From Takakia lepidozioides (lineage: Eukaryota > Streptophyta > Takakiopsida > Takakiales > Takakiaceae), in NCBI GenBank assembly GCA_030704615.1, contig CM060734.1:53274042-53338041 (forward strand): a stretch of 64,000 nucleotides of DNA, written 5' to 3'. Position 1 is the first letter of the stretch; every line of letters begins with the position of its first letter. The position numbers and the translations under genes are program-made. The notes beneath the pieces were generated by a model, which saw only the letters and a program-made list of their open reading frames with translations, searched no databases and had not been told where the DNA came from. Shown here one piece after another: positions 46,373 to 58,000 of this stretch.

Positions 46373-46753
46373 GTGCGAGTGCAGTGTAGGTTATGCTCGC
46401 ATGGTGGAGTGGGCGGGAGATCGCCGCATGTCGCGGGTCGTGAAAGTGGCTACACTTTTAGGGTTGAGGGGTGCATTAGTTCGTCATCTCCTCCATCATG
46501 TTTTCTTTGTCATGTTACACTCAGGGAACTAGTGGTTGGTTTAGGGCTTACAACACCTTCCATGGGCGTCCAATGCAGGATTGTGGGAGAGAAGCCAAAG
46601 CGTGTAAGACGACGGCCACCAGCCCGCCCCTCTGGTCCCCCAAGACGCAGTGGAAGAATAGAGTCCATGGCCCCTCCCACACGGAGATATGCAATTGATG
46701 ATGACGATGGGGACGACCTCTATGTGCCTGCGATGGAGCACATCGGGGACTGA
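46373..46753 (+). other. Unassigned plus-strand frame inside the CACTA region
   Basis: A 126-codon frame has a basic middle (EKPKRVRRRPPARPSGPPRR) and an acidic end (YAIDDDDGDDLYVPAMEHIGD). It could be a 5' exon of the TNP1-like gene to its right. No motif supports this, and no splice path was established. Confidence 0.25.
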
Positions 46754-47451
46754 CGAAGACATGCCCGGCAGTGAACCTGCCCTAGCCACCATCTCGCACA
46801 AACATCCAGCAGCTGCGGAGTCTCCATCTATAAGTACCCAGCTCAGTGTAGGTCATGTGTAAGTATCCAACCAGATAGAAAAACTGCCCGTCTACAACTG
46901 CATTGCCCCAATGTTGCATTGCCCCAATTTTGAAAGTACTTGCCAAGTACTTTATGAAAAGGAAGAAAAAAAGAAAAAAAAAGTATGACGCCTCCCGAAG
47001 GGAGCGTAACCACATCCAACATGGTATGTGCCCATTACCACTGGGCTACATGCTGGTTGTCTAGAAAGGAAGAATACATACCCCATTACAGGGGGGCAAA
47101 CACAGTGCATGAGAATATGGTGGTTGCATTTGCCAAAAAGAAGCAATTGAATTGACCTCTCTAGCATTCCAGGGGGAAGAGGCATTGGTAGCATGCCAAA
47201 AGAGGGTGAAAGCCAACCATTCCCTAAAACCATGCACCGGACGCACAACAATAGTGAGGCCTATTACATTTGGTCGATTTTCTCCCCAAGACCTGCATGA
47301 CTTCTTGGTAAATGACACCTGATTTCTATTTTATCGTTGTATGATCCTCATTACCAATGTGCTTTCCCTGGTGGTTGTGTGAGGGTTGAGTTTTTGCCAA
47401 TTGTCTAGGGTGAGTTTTGACCAGCATTGTGTTGTGTGTTGCACAGGCGAG

Positions 47452-50400
47452 GAAGAAGCGTGCAGCGGTTGGTGGACCCAGCGCTGCCACACAGGGCAGC
47501 CCATCGGGGCATGGTTTGCTGAAACATGTGAACCCAACTGTTGGCAAGACTCCACCCTCCAAATGGCCTCCCACCCGGCATCTTGCCAATTATCCTCCAT
47601 TCACACATTACCCTCATGCTTTTCCCCATCCAACACACTATGACCCTCACTCTCAATACCCCCGACCCCCATCTGGTTATGCAGAGTAGGCCTATGGCCA
47701 TTCTCCACCCCCTCATCCGTCTTTCGAGCAGCTTCTTCATAGCTACCCTCAACCTGCAATGCGACCACCATACCCACCCTATGCTCCTTATCCTGGGCCC
47801 TATGTCACATCTCCCCAGCTCCAGTCACAGCCCCCAGTGGATGAAGTCCCTAGTGATGTCCCCGAGCCCCCGATTGAAATGTCCAAGAAGGAAAGAGACA
47901 ATGCACTGTGGCGTCAGAACCGGAGAGCAAAGGCAGCGGCAACAAAGGTGAAAGTGGAGCGGGAGCAGCTCGGCCTTCCCTCGCAGATCGTTGTTGTCAA
48001 CAAGTTTGGGGAGTCAGTAGGCCCTTCTTGCAATTCTTGGCATGCAGCCCTTAAAGGGCAGATGTTTTGATTGTGTGACTTATCATTGGCCATTCAAGAG
48101 CAAGATGATGAGGACATTAAGGCAGTCCAGTGCGTGCTGGCGTCCACTTTTTCATACACTCCACGCAGTCTGGACTATGAGCACATGCGACACACCATTG
48201 GCAAAGCTTTGAAGACACAACGAAGTGAACTGTATGCAAAGTTCAAGGCAGGGGAGGGCAGACCTTTGTATGTGGACGAAGGGCAATGGACCAGGCTTGT
48301 TGCGTACTGGTCAACCCCAAATTTCAGCACCGTATCAGCCAAGATGAAGAAGGCAAATTCGTGTATACATAATCCATCAAAAACTGGTCGTGGTGGGAAG
48401 GCATCTGTGGAGGCACGTCTGGTAAGTTATTGATCACACCCCCTGGCACAAACTATTGCTAAGGTACTTCAACAGTATGATATGTGGCATCAATTCTTCA
48501 ACCAGACTTGCAATTTGATTTATTTCTTCAACCCGACTGGTTGATTGATTGGTTTACTGATTGATTTAATTCTTCGATACGACTGGTTTGTCTTCCCGCT
48601 CTGAGTTTAAATATCAGCCAATTACCGAGGGTAGCTAGGCCCTTCAGGCCATCCTTAAAGGTCCTCGCCTTTGTCACAGACCGACAAGTTCAGGGAAGTT
48701 TAATGCCTAACCTGATTTTGCTAGGAATTTTATGTGCTTCCAACTTGCCCTTAGCCACTTCAGCCTCCAAATTAGCTTCATCTACCATGCTCAATGCTTC
48801 CTGCCTAATATTTGTTTTATTGAGAATCTCTTTTGCCCGATATTGCCAGTACTTGATTTGTTTAACATGATGGTCTTTCTTCTGCAAAATAGAGTGAATC
48901 ATCTTAAGGTATTTGGTATTTCAGCTGGCACTCGCATCTGACCCAAATGTCAGGATACTTTACAACGTCCTTGGAAAGCTCAAAGAGCTTATGGGACAGG
49001 AGAAAGCATGCATGAAAGAAGAAAAGAGAGTGCATTGTACAAAATGAGAGGGTCTCTCTCTGTCTAAGTGGTTTTTGAATGCTCCTAGACATCTTGCAAG
49101 TCTGATATGGTAGGTTTGTGTCATTGCGTGAAGGCTTTGATTGTCTCGTGTAGACTGTCAGGATGTTATATCATATCATGTTAGTAAATTGTCGTTCAGT
49201 ACGTGGCTGCATTTTGACTTTGCTGGCTGATTTGCAGGAAGCCCATTGCGGGCGATCAGTCGAGCTGCAAGAAATCCAGGAGTTGTCTATGAGCAAAACA
49301 ATGACATCAGAGAGAATGGTGAGTTGTTTGTAAATCTCAACTCAGTTGCAAATGAGTCTGCATGTGTCAGTGGTGTGCACCCATTAGGATATGTGAGCGG
49401 GTCCATTCGATTGCACATGATTCCTTTAAACCTCCACTTCATGATAACATTTAGGGTTCATTTTCTTGCAACATCGTGGTTGTGGTGATAATTTTTTTTC
49501 TCATTCAATATTGTTGTTGTTGGCAGGAGGCAAGTGAGGGCTATTGTAGTATCGTGCGCAAAGTCGAGGAGCTAGGAAGAGAAACCACAAGTCAGCGAGA
49601 AGACATCATCGATTTGAAGGCTTGCGTCTCGCAGATGATGCTTTACCAAAAAGCGATAGCCAGCAAGTTTGGCATCTCTATATCAGTGTCTACGGCTGTA
49701 GGGACATCTGCAGCAGCCAGCGAGTGCATAGACGCAGCTCGCACATCTAGGCGCCTAGAGGACAACTTCGAGACACCCCCTGCAGTTGCATCAGTGTTGT
49801 CTTCCCCCCGTGTCTGTCATGATCAATTGCAGGTGGGCAATTCCCCCTGCGATGGCACGGGAGATGAGGACGCAGACAAATTACCTGGCATGCTGAAGGA
49901 TCCCGTACCTTTGTCTGGCGCTATGGATCCCATGTCAAAAGTAGCATGCCTTGATTCAGAGGCAGTCGGAGAATCACTGGGCATGAAGGGGGATGATTTT
50001 GGAATTGATCTTGGTTCCCCTTGGGTTGTCCCTACCACTCCCCATTATTTGTTAAAGAAAAAGGACAGAGATCCGACCAGTGCAAAACATTTACTGATTC
50101 TAGATATAAATGGCTTGCTTTGTGAGTGCGTACATGTTGGTAGTGCTGCAGGGTATATTCCAGATGGCTTTGTTGGCAGAACCTGTGGCAGTAAAATGGT
50201 GTTGATGAGGCCTAGCTGCATTGATTTTTTGAACAAGTGTTTTATGCATTTTGAGGTGGCAGTGTGGTCTTGCATGACACTTCGCAACTTTCAACCTGTT
50301 GTGGAGTGGATTTTCTGTGGCCGGCCTAATCCTATGTTTCAATGGGATGGTGCTTATTGTGAACAATCAAGTGAGAGAAATGACAGGCACCCATATAAGG

Positions 50401-51591
50401 GAAGAAGAATCCTGCCTTTACTGGCATATTCCCAGAGCCTTGGAGAAGTGGGGCTGTCGGGGCGACTTTTGACCAATTCCTCAATATGAAGTTGTGGCCT
50501 TTCTTGGAGGGGGCAGCAAAGGCAGCCTCAATTACAGAGTATGTGAGGGCCCATCCTCAGTTTGGACAAGCTTCACATAGCACCTTCACAACCCAGCACC
50601 CGCAGGTAACTCCAGATTTTATGCATCATGGCATTGTGTTGCCTAGAGGGAAATACTTTATGCAAACATAGTGAATTGTATGTCAATGCAATGTGGAATG
50701 CTAGGTGTGTAGCTCTGTCTAGTTTAGCTTTTGTCTAGTTTTAGTTTAAGTTTGTGTGTAGCTTTAGTTGTAGGGGAGTAAGCTGCTAGCATAGCAAGTA
50801 GTATGGTTGTAACCTGCTCATAGCTCGGTATATCTCCGCTACCATTCATCGTACAATATGCTTTGTCTGTGCAGGTGCCTGCCGGGATTACGCAAGTCTC
50901 TGGCCACAGGGCATTGCAGGTAAGATTAATCCACTGCCCCATGAAATCTGCATTGGCTTATTGCCAACCCATTTGCGAGTGGTACTTGTGGAACCCAGTC
51001 CAATGTGTGGAGCATATGTTCCTGTGTGTAGGTACCTGGCCGTTCACAATCTGCGGCAGTTGAAGGGGTAGCCACCGCACTACCTGCCAGCAAGACAACT
51101 CCCAAACCTCCAGTCCTTGACTGCCAGAATGGGGCAAAGGTTCCCTACCTACCTGCAATTTTTGAATTTGCACACATGGAGTTTGTGTAATGGTGCTTAC
51201 ACATATTCTTAGCGATGTTTGTTTGTTTCACATATGTATATGTTGTTGTTGCTTTGATTTTTGCCTGAAAGCTTGCTCATGTATCTTCTGGGGTTTTCGG
51301 GGTGGATGGCAGTTGAAGGTGGGTGACCAAGTCCGGCTTATCGACACGGTTTCGAGGGCAACAGCAACATCTAGCCACATTGTTGGTCTACAAAGGTCTT
51401 CAGCGAGTGTCGGGAACCCTTTGGTGCCTGAGGGGTATGTGGCCATCATGATCACACATGTGACACTTACCAATACTCCTCTACCGTATCACAACAAGTC
51501 CATGAAGCCAGCGCACACAAAGTTGGGAGACATTCTAGATCATGTTATAGTTTGGAGTGACAAGTTTGTGAAAATCCAGAAAGTGAAGTGA
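47452..51591 (+). pseudogene. TNP1/En-Spm-type transposon gene with an inserted FCP1/HAD-like segment
   Basis: Exon-like pieces appear in order. (1) 47452-48422 is one frame with two in-frame stops (TAG at 47687, TGA at 48068). It has a Pro/Tyr-rich start and then YEHMRHTIGKALKTQRSELY and WTRLVAYWSTPNFS, like the plant Transposase_24 (Ptta/En/Spm) domain, ending at a GTAAGT donor. (2) 49239-49318 encodes EAHCGRSVELQEIQELSMSK. (3) From 49528 (GTTGGCAG acceptor), a coiled-coil-like stretch runs into the FCP1-like segment. (4) 50875-51180 are short exon-like frames. (5) 51304-51591 is a C-terminal domain with GDQVRLIDTV ... LGDILDHVIVWSDKFVKI, like the TNP1/En/Spm family end. TNP1-type proteins bind transposon ends. 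Stops and the frameshift near 50470 show that this copy is dead. Confidence 0.6.
49900..50660 (+). pseudogene. FCP1-homology (HAD phosphatase-like) segment
   Basis: Within the transposon gene, the frame encodes AKHLLILDINGLLCEC, MVLMRPSCIDFLNKCFMHFE followed by VAVWSCMTLRNF, and MFQWDGAYCEQ. This is the layout of plant FCP1-domain proteins of the HAD superfamily. The motif I Asp nucleophile is in LDINGLL, where DLNG or DVDG is usual, so the second Asp of D-x-D is replaced by Asn. The domain's C-terminal part (KWGCRGDFDQF then MKLWPFLEGAAKAASITEYV) continues in another frame after about 50470, implying one frameshift. It looks like a host gene fragment captured by the CACTA element; an old family-specific domain is the alternative. 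Confidence 0.65.
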
Positions 51592-51889
51592 TGAGCGTTT
51601 GACTGCCCCGAATTTTGAGTGCATCATCTGCCATGTGTTAGGATTGCACCAGTCCGAGAGATGCCAGTGTATGCATCTTCTGCTCAGGCATTTGGAAGAC
51701 TACTTAGACTTTGCAGGTTTGTGCAATTTTGTAGCGGCACCGGATTAGATTATGGAAATAATCTCTGATCATTAACTCACGTTGTATTTGAATTGATGTT
51801 CCAATTTCAAATGTGCTTTCATGTTTCAATGATGTTTTCGCGTGCTTTCAATGGTGCTTTATGTTTCAATGTTGTTAGAGTCAGGCCCA

Positions 51890-52620
51890 TGACTACACTC
51901 ATGTATAGGACTACCTCCCATCCACAGATCCTTCGGCACGTGCCACTTTAACCCCCCATGTTCGCCCGTACGCGTGCCACGTGCTATATCCAGACTCCAC
52001 AGAGCGCCATGGAAGTCATATGTTCCAGTCATAACGACCACCCCCACCCTGCATAATTTGACTCCATGTGTGGACCTGACATTAAACGTCCGAAGTCATA
52101 CATGCCAGTCACGAAAAGCCCCTCCCGAAGCCCAATGTACTGGCACGTGTCATGTCCCATATTTGCCACGTGTGATACTGGGGTTAGTCGGTGGGAGTCA
52201 TACATGCCAGTCTTGGAAGACCCCCTTTCCCTCACCCTGTCACGCCACGCGTCATATCCAGTCTAATCCACGTGTTGTCTTGGGGTTAATCTGCGGAAGT
52301 CACCCTGTCATGCCACGTGTCGTTCCCGGTATTCTCCACGTGCTGTCCTAGGGTTAATCCTCTGAAGTCGTATATGCAAGTCGTGAAGACCTTGTCGCCT
52401 TGCCTTGGTCGTGACACGTGGCATATCCCTTCCGTTCCACGTGAAGCTGACATGGATTCGCAGTCAATTATTACGGTCTTATCAATGACTATGATTAGGC
52501 GTCCCCGTTGCCACGTCAATAGTGAGCTCCACGACTGGCACTTACGACTCTATGGTGCTTACGACTCATTTGTCACAACTGACTGGGTTTATCTGACTGG
52601 GCAGTCATGCAGTCGTAAAA
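51890..52620. repeat. Subterminal repeats with CACGTG-type cores
   Basis: Four to five degenerate units of about 100-120 bases each contain GAAGTCATACATGCCAGTC (or variants), then a CACGTGTCATGTCC-like phrase and a second CACGTGT-like phrase before GGGGTTAAT. At least eight ACGTG cores are visible. Near the right end the motif AGTCGTA/TACGACT repeats several times. Such clusters next to the terminus are typical binding arrays for CACTA transposon proteins. Confidence 0.75.
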
Positions 52621-52686
52621 GGCTGATACGACTGGAAATAGTAGACGTAAAAGCCAAAATCTGTTGTAGTGGTTTAAGGTTTTTTT

Positions 52687-52960
52687 AGTGTGCGGTGCCA
52701 CTGAAAGAGGTGTGCGGTGCCGCACACCCCTTTTAAGGTTTTTCTTTTTTCTTTTTTTGGGATTTGTTTTTGTTTTTCTAGGGTTTTTTAATGGTTTTAA
52801 GGGTTTTCTTAGGGGTTTTTTCTTATTGTGCGGTTCCACTGAAAGAGGTGTGCGGTGCCGCACACCCCTTTTCAGGTGTTTTGTTTTTGTTTTTGTTTTT
52901 GTTTTTTCCCTCAGATGTCACTGAAAGTGGTGTGCGGTGCCGCAGACCACTTTCAAGGGA
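52687..52960. repeat. Three hairpin units GGTGTGCGGTGCCGCACACC
   Basis: Three near-copies lie at about 52687-52740, 52826-52878 and 52912-52960. Each starts with CACTGAAAG(A/T)GG and contains a perfect or near-perfect inverted repeat: GGTGTGCGG-TG-CCGCACACC in units 1 and 2, and GAAAGTGGT...ACCACTTTC extending the stem in unit 3. T-rich spacers separate them. They begin 16 bases after the putative CACTA right end. Confidence 0.85.
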
Positions 52961-54600
52961 TATTTTAGGTTTCAGGTTTGGCAATTGTCACTCAAAATTG
53001 TGTTGTCTTGTTTGCAATATGCAGCATAGGTCAGCAGTTGACAGTCCTACCTATTCACCTTCTACCGGAAGGCAATAGCTCTTGAGACAACATAATTTAT
53101 GCTTGCTTCGGCAACATGTCCACATTTTTCTTAGATGGCACCCATGTTGAGTCCATATACTTGCATATTAAAACAGGGAAATACCAAAAATGTTTGTCCC
53201 AACAGTTTTTTATAAGAGGGTGCTGTTGGAGAGAAACCGTCATTCATTTATTCTTTAATGTATTTACCATAATCTGAAGGTCGACTATATATCGTTGAAA
53301 TGCATGACAAAACAAGAATCAGGTCATTATGTAGTGTTCTCATTTTTCTGGGTCATTGAGTGGCTTGTACATTGGCTAGTTTTTGGATCTCTCAAGGAGC
53401 AATATGAAGAGTAGGAAGAGCCATGCACTAAGAAATTTAGAACAAGACCAAACAACTAAAATGCTGGCCAACTTAATCTTCTATATACATCAAAAATAAA
53501 CAAATTAAGATACAAAAATTACAGAATATTAAAAATACATGTACATAGATTGAAAACTCATAAAATTGTTGAAAAATAGGTTTGAAATTGGGGCAAAACC
53601 AAGCGGAAGTTTGCCACGATGCAATTGATGCAATAAACATGGCATGTTTACAACAAGAAATGGTGCTCCACGAGGTCTAACAATAGCACCCGCTTTTACG
53701 GCCATTCAGATCATCCATACAACAAATTACTAACCACTTTCCCCACTTACCAAATGGATGGAAGCACCCAACGTGGATTCTGGATGGATATGATGTAGTT
53801 CAGTCGGATGGATGAAACGCCGCCTACTCCAATTTGACGCTCAAATTTGAAACGACTGCCTTCCCAAGTGTGCGAACCATTTGAACGATTCTCTGTTACC
53901 ACGGACGGACTCTGTCGCCGTACCTGTAGCTGTACCTAGCCTGTCGGACGCAACGGCTGCTTACACCCCCCCTGCCACCCTTTTCAAATTCTTCTTGCCT
54001 CCTACTCTACCCCCTACTTTTAGGTAGGCTGCCTATTACCTAGCCGACCGGACATTATCGTATTATTCTCATTATTATTTATTCTGCCGGCTCGATGACA
54101 TCCAACGGATGCGAGACGAACGCTGGTGGGGTGGGTCCCCCTCAAATAATCCCCGCCCCGCATAATTCCGGGCCCACCTACGGTCGCCCCTATTGTTTGT
54201 GGGGCCGCCCGTTGTCTCGGACTTAGTCCGACTTAGCCAGCCATTACAAGGATTTTTTCAATAACAAATATGACAGGATTATAGATGGCTTTCTTCCGCC
54301 GATTTTCATAATATGGACGGTAAAGATCATCTTAAGGATTGTGTAGTTTGTACGGTGAGGAGTGTCCGAGATTAGTCTGTGAATTTTCGTATTTATGTAA
54401 GGAAATAGGTACCCGCCCGGCGATTGGCGCTATGGACCCGGCGGACCGACTGGGATGTGGCATGTTTTCTTTCGTGTCTGCCGTGTACGATGTGAGGATC
54501 GGCGAGTCTTGACCGTTCGAGGGTAAAGAGGCGGGGGAAGCGTAGAGTGGATTGGATATGAGATCGCAGCCGGTGGATGGGAAGGACGGAGCGCGTACGT
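52961..54600. other. Intergenic, no gene recognised
   Basis: AT-rich sequence (53100-53700) grades into GC-richer sequence upstream of the ETO1-like gene. No coding motif was identified. Confidence 0.5.
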
Positions 54601-54627
54601 AAAGGATGGGGAGGAGGAAACCTAGGG

Positions 54628-54631
<4 letters not shown>

Positions 54632-54661
<30 letters not shown>
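54632..54661. repeat. (GA)n microsatellite
   Basis: Fifteen uninterrupted GA units lie 410 bases upstream of the ETO1-like ATG, in the likely promoter or leader. GAGA-type tracts near plant start sites are common. Confidence 0.9.
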
Positions 54662-54664
<3 letters not shown>

Positions 54665-55070
54665 TGGGGGAGATGCTCTTGACTCTCGACTTGTGTGCAC
54701 ACCATCGCTTTCCGAGCTGGCGTTCATGGCGGAGATGGTGATGGGAGCCAGTGGGCTTCTCAGAGGCGTGCAGCAGCTGCCATGCCTTGTTTCCAAGAGA
54801 AGGAACTCTTGGTTGTAGGGAGAATGTGGCCAGTGTGGAGTGGGGTAGCACTAAGTTTGCTATTGGCGTCAAATTTGGACGGGGTCTAGATGTGGGCAGC
54901 TCCATGGGGTTCGGAAGAGATTCTAGATGTGGGTGTTGGTTTATCAAGGGTGTTGTACCCGCCGTGGGTGCTGGGTAATGAGAATGGAGCAGCAGGAGGA
55001 ATTTTGAGGTGCTGGATGGAAGTGCGAGGAGAGTGATTGCTAGATTCATGATCTAGCAGAATCTCCGGAC

Positions 55071-58000
55071 ATGAGAAGTTTTCGGATGGCGGATGGATGC
55101 AGGAGCAGCCAAGTGCATGCTGTCTGTCCTGTCGAAAAGAGTTCTTCCTACCATGTGAAGCATGAGTATGGAAAAGCTGGCAGGCAAGTTCGTGCAGAGC
55201 CTGCCCCGTCCACCAGGTGCTCCTCTCTCGCATTCATTTTTGATGCCTGGTATGTTAAGTTGTTGCTCAAGGAAATGGTGACTACTCAAGTCCCCTTTGC
55301 TGGTGCATTTAATGTCATTTAGTGTCTGCCTCTTCTGTGTCTGGTAAGCAAACAGCCACCCCCTCTCCCAACATTACTTATCCTCAATCCTTGGGACTGA
55401 GATTGTTCTGGTCTCTAATTGCCATTGCTATTTCCTATAGTACAGGGGCAGGGATGCATCTGGCAACAGTATTATCTTCAGATTGGCTGAGTCTTTACTT
55501 GCGAGTGACTGTGGAGATCTGAACGTCCTTCTCTTGCAAATTCCTGTTGTTTAACTGGCTCTATGATGTCTGGACATAGCCCTATCTTCCTTCGTGTGGA
55601 GAGATGCCTGGTTTTGTGCTAATGAAGTCTACTTAATTGCAATGCAGCTCATCAGTGTCCAAATTGAGTGATCCCCAGCTGGAGCCTTTTTTCAAGCCCG
55701 TCGACTATGTGGAAATCCTATCGGAGATTCACGAGGAGGTGGAATTAGCTAACCAGCAGGAGAAGGCAACACTGTATCTAGAGCAGTCATTTGTATTCAG
55801 GGGCCTGGGCGAAACGAAGCTGTTGCGGCGCAGTCTCCGGTCAGCTCGACAGTATGCCATAACAGTGCATGAGAAACTGGTGTACGCAGCCTGGTTGAAA
55901 TATGAGAAACGAGAAGAAGAACTTAGTGATGGCTTGCCAACCTACTGCAGTGGACGGAAGTACGAGTGCCTCCACTCTGCAATGGTGCCTGGTTTTGTGG
56001 CAGATCTGCCCTCTGATCCTTGTGCCTGTCGCCTTTGTGTTGTGGATCCCGGTTCCAGTGTTTCGGACTTTCCCTCTGTTAGCACCTTCTCCAATGACAT
56101 TGTGTTCCACATTGGTGATAGCCAAGTTCACTGCAATCGCCAAAGGATGGCTGCTCTTTCTGTCCCATTTCATGCGATGCTTAATGGTTGCTTTGCAGAG
56201 GCACGGACTGCTGATATAGGGTTTTCGGATAATGGGATCACTTCAGCTGGCTTGAAGGCAGTAGATGAGTTCAGTAAGACAGGCATTTTGGGGCATCTCT
56301 CTCCTGAGATGCTTCTTGAACTATTATCCTTTGCAAACAGATTTTGCTGTGAGAAGTTGAAAGATGCATGTGACAAGAGCTTGGCAGCACTGGTGCTAAA
56401 TGCACAAGATGTGATGGCATTCATTGATTACGGCCTGGAGGAAAGTGCACCAACACTTGTGGCTTCATGCTTACGGGTGTTTTTGCGGGAGCTTCCCAGC
56501 TCCCTCAGTTCACTGCCACATGTTATACATCTGCTATGTAAGGCTGATGGTGGGAGGGAGAAGTTTGTTCTGGTTGAGCATTGTTCCTTTGCTCTATATG
56601 CTCTTTTAAGTCAAATTAGTATGGAAGAGGATATGCAGTCAGAGCATTCTGTTTCGCTTTTGGAGCGTCTGAATGACTGTGCTGTCTCTCACAGGCAGAA
56701 ATCATTGGCAATGCACCAGCTTGGTTGTGTGATGCTTGCTAGGAAGCAGTATAGTGAAGCACAAAATTGGTTTGAGGCAGCTGTAGAGGAAGGCCATGTC
56801 TACTCCTGGGTTGGGGTGGCCAGAGTAAATTGCAAGCGTGGCCTGAAAATTACATCCCACACCGAAGCCACTGCCCTTATCTCTAGCTATAAGCCCAGTG
56901 GGTGGATGTATCAAGAAAGGGCTCTTTGCAGTGAAGGAAGGGAAAAACTAGCAGATTTGAACAAGGCAACAGACCTCGATCCAACCTTACCATATCCTTA
57001 TAAATATCGGGCAGCGGCACTTATGGATGAGCAGAAAGTTCATGCTGCCATCACTGAAATCAATCGTATATTGGGCTTCAAGGTTACTCCCGATTGTCTG
57101 GAGCTGCGAGCATACTTTTGCCTTGCCCTTCAAGAGTATGAAGGAGCTGTCAGGGATGTACGGGCTTTGCTGACCCTTGATCCAACGTACATGATGTATG
57201 GTGGTCGTGTTGGTGCGGTGCAGTTGCTTAGATTACTTAGTCAGCATGTGGAGCAATGGACGAAAGCAGATTGTTGGATGCAGCTATATGACCGGTGGTC
57301 GTCAGTTGATGACATTGGTTCTCTTGCCGTGGTGCACCAAATGCTAGAATCAGATCCTGGGAAGGGCTTACTATTTTTCCGTCAATCTCTTCTCCTTCTC
57401 CGGTAAGTTGAAGTTGCCTTACAAGGAACTTCTGGGAGGTTGGTCATTATTTGAGAGATGGAGCGATTTGTTGGTGGCTTTTTGTGGGCTGCTATTGGAA
57501 GTTGGGTCTCATGGCTTGAAATGCAATGGTCTGCAATGCATGGGGTGGTACATGTGAAGTTTCCCACTTTTGAGATGTTCTCCAAAACTTGTCCCAAGTG
57601 GGATCCTGCAGTTGTTGGAAGGTTAGTTTAGGTTTTGATTCTCTGGTTTAGTGTTGTAGTTTTCTGAAGACTGGCTTCTAGATACGTTGAATAGAAGGTC
57701 AGCAGGGGGTTGATGCATGAATACAGGGAGATGCTGATGAGAACCATGGTTGCACCAGGTTGAACTGTCCTAAAGCGGCAATGCGCAGTTTGCGTTTGGC
57801 TCGTGAACATGCAAGTAGCAACCACGAACGACTGGTTTATGAGGGTTGGATTCTATATGACACTGGTCATCGTGAGGAGGCTTTGCAGAAGGCGGAGGAG
57901 TCAATAAGTCTTCAAAGATCATTTGAGGCATTCTTTCTAAAAGCATATGCATTGGCAGATACTAGCTTGGATCAGGCTTCCTCTGCCAAGGTGGTGGAGC

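Larger units (their letters stand above)
45667..52671 (+). mobile_element. Probable CACTA (En/Spm) element carrying a TNP1-like gene
   Basis: The right end reads TCTGTTGTAGTG at about 52660-52671, the reverse complement of a canonical CACTACAACA terminus. A run of subterminal repeats precedes it. On the left, GGACTACAACGGCATAAAAT at about 45667 resembles the reverse-complemented right end (CACTACAACAGATTTT) but starts G instead of C, so the left border is tentative. Inside are a TNP2-type N-terminal fragment (minus) and a TNP1/En/Spm-type gene (plus). Stops and frameshifts indicate an inactive copy. No target-site duplication could be confirmed. Confidence 0.5.
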
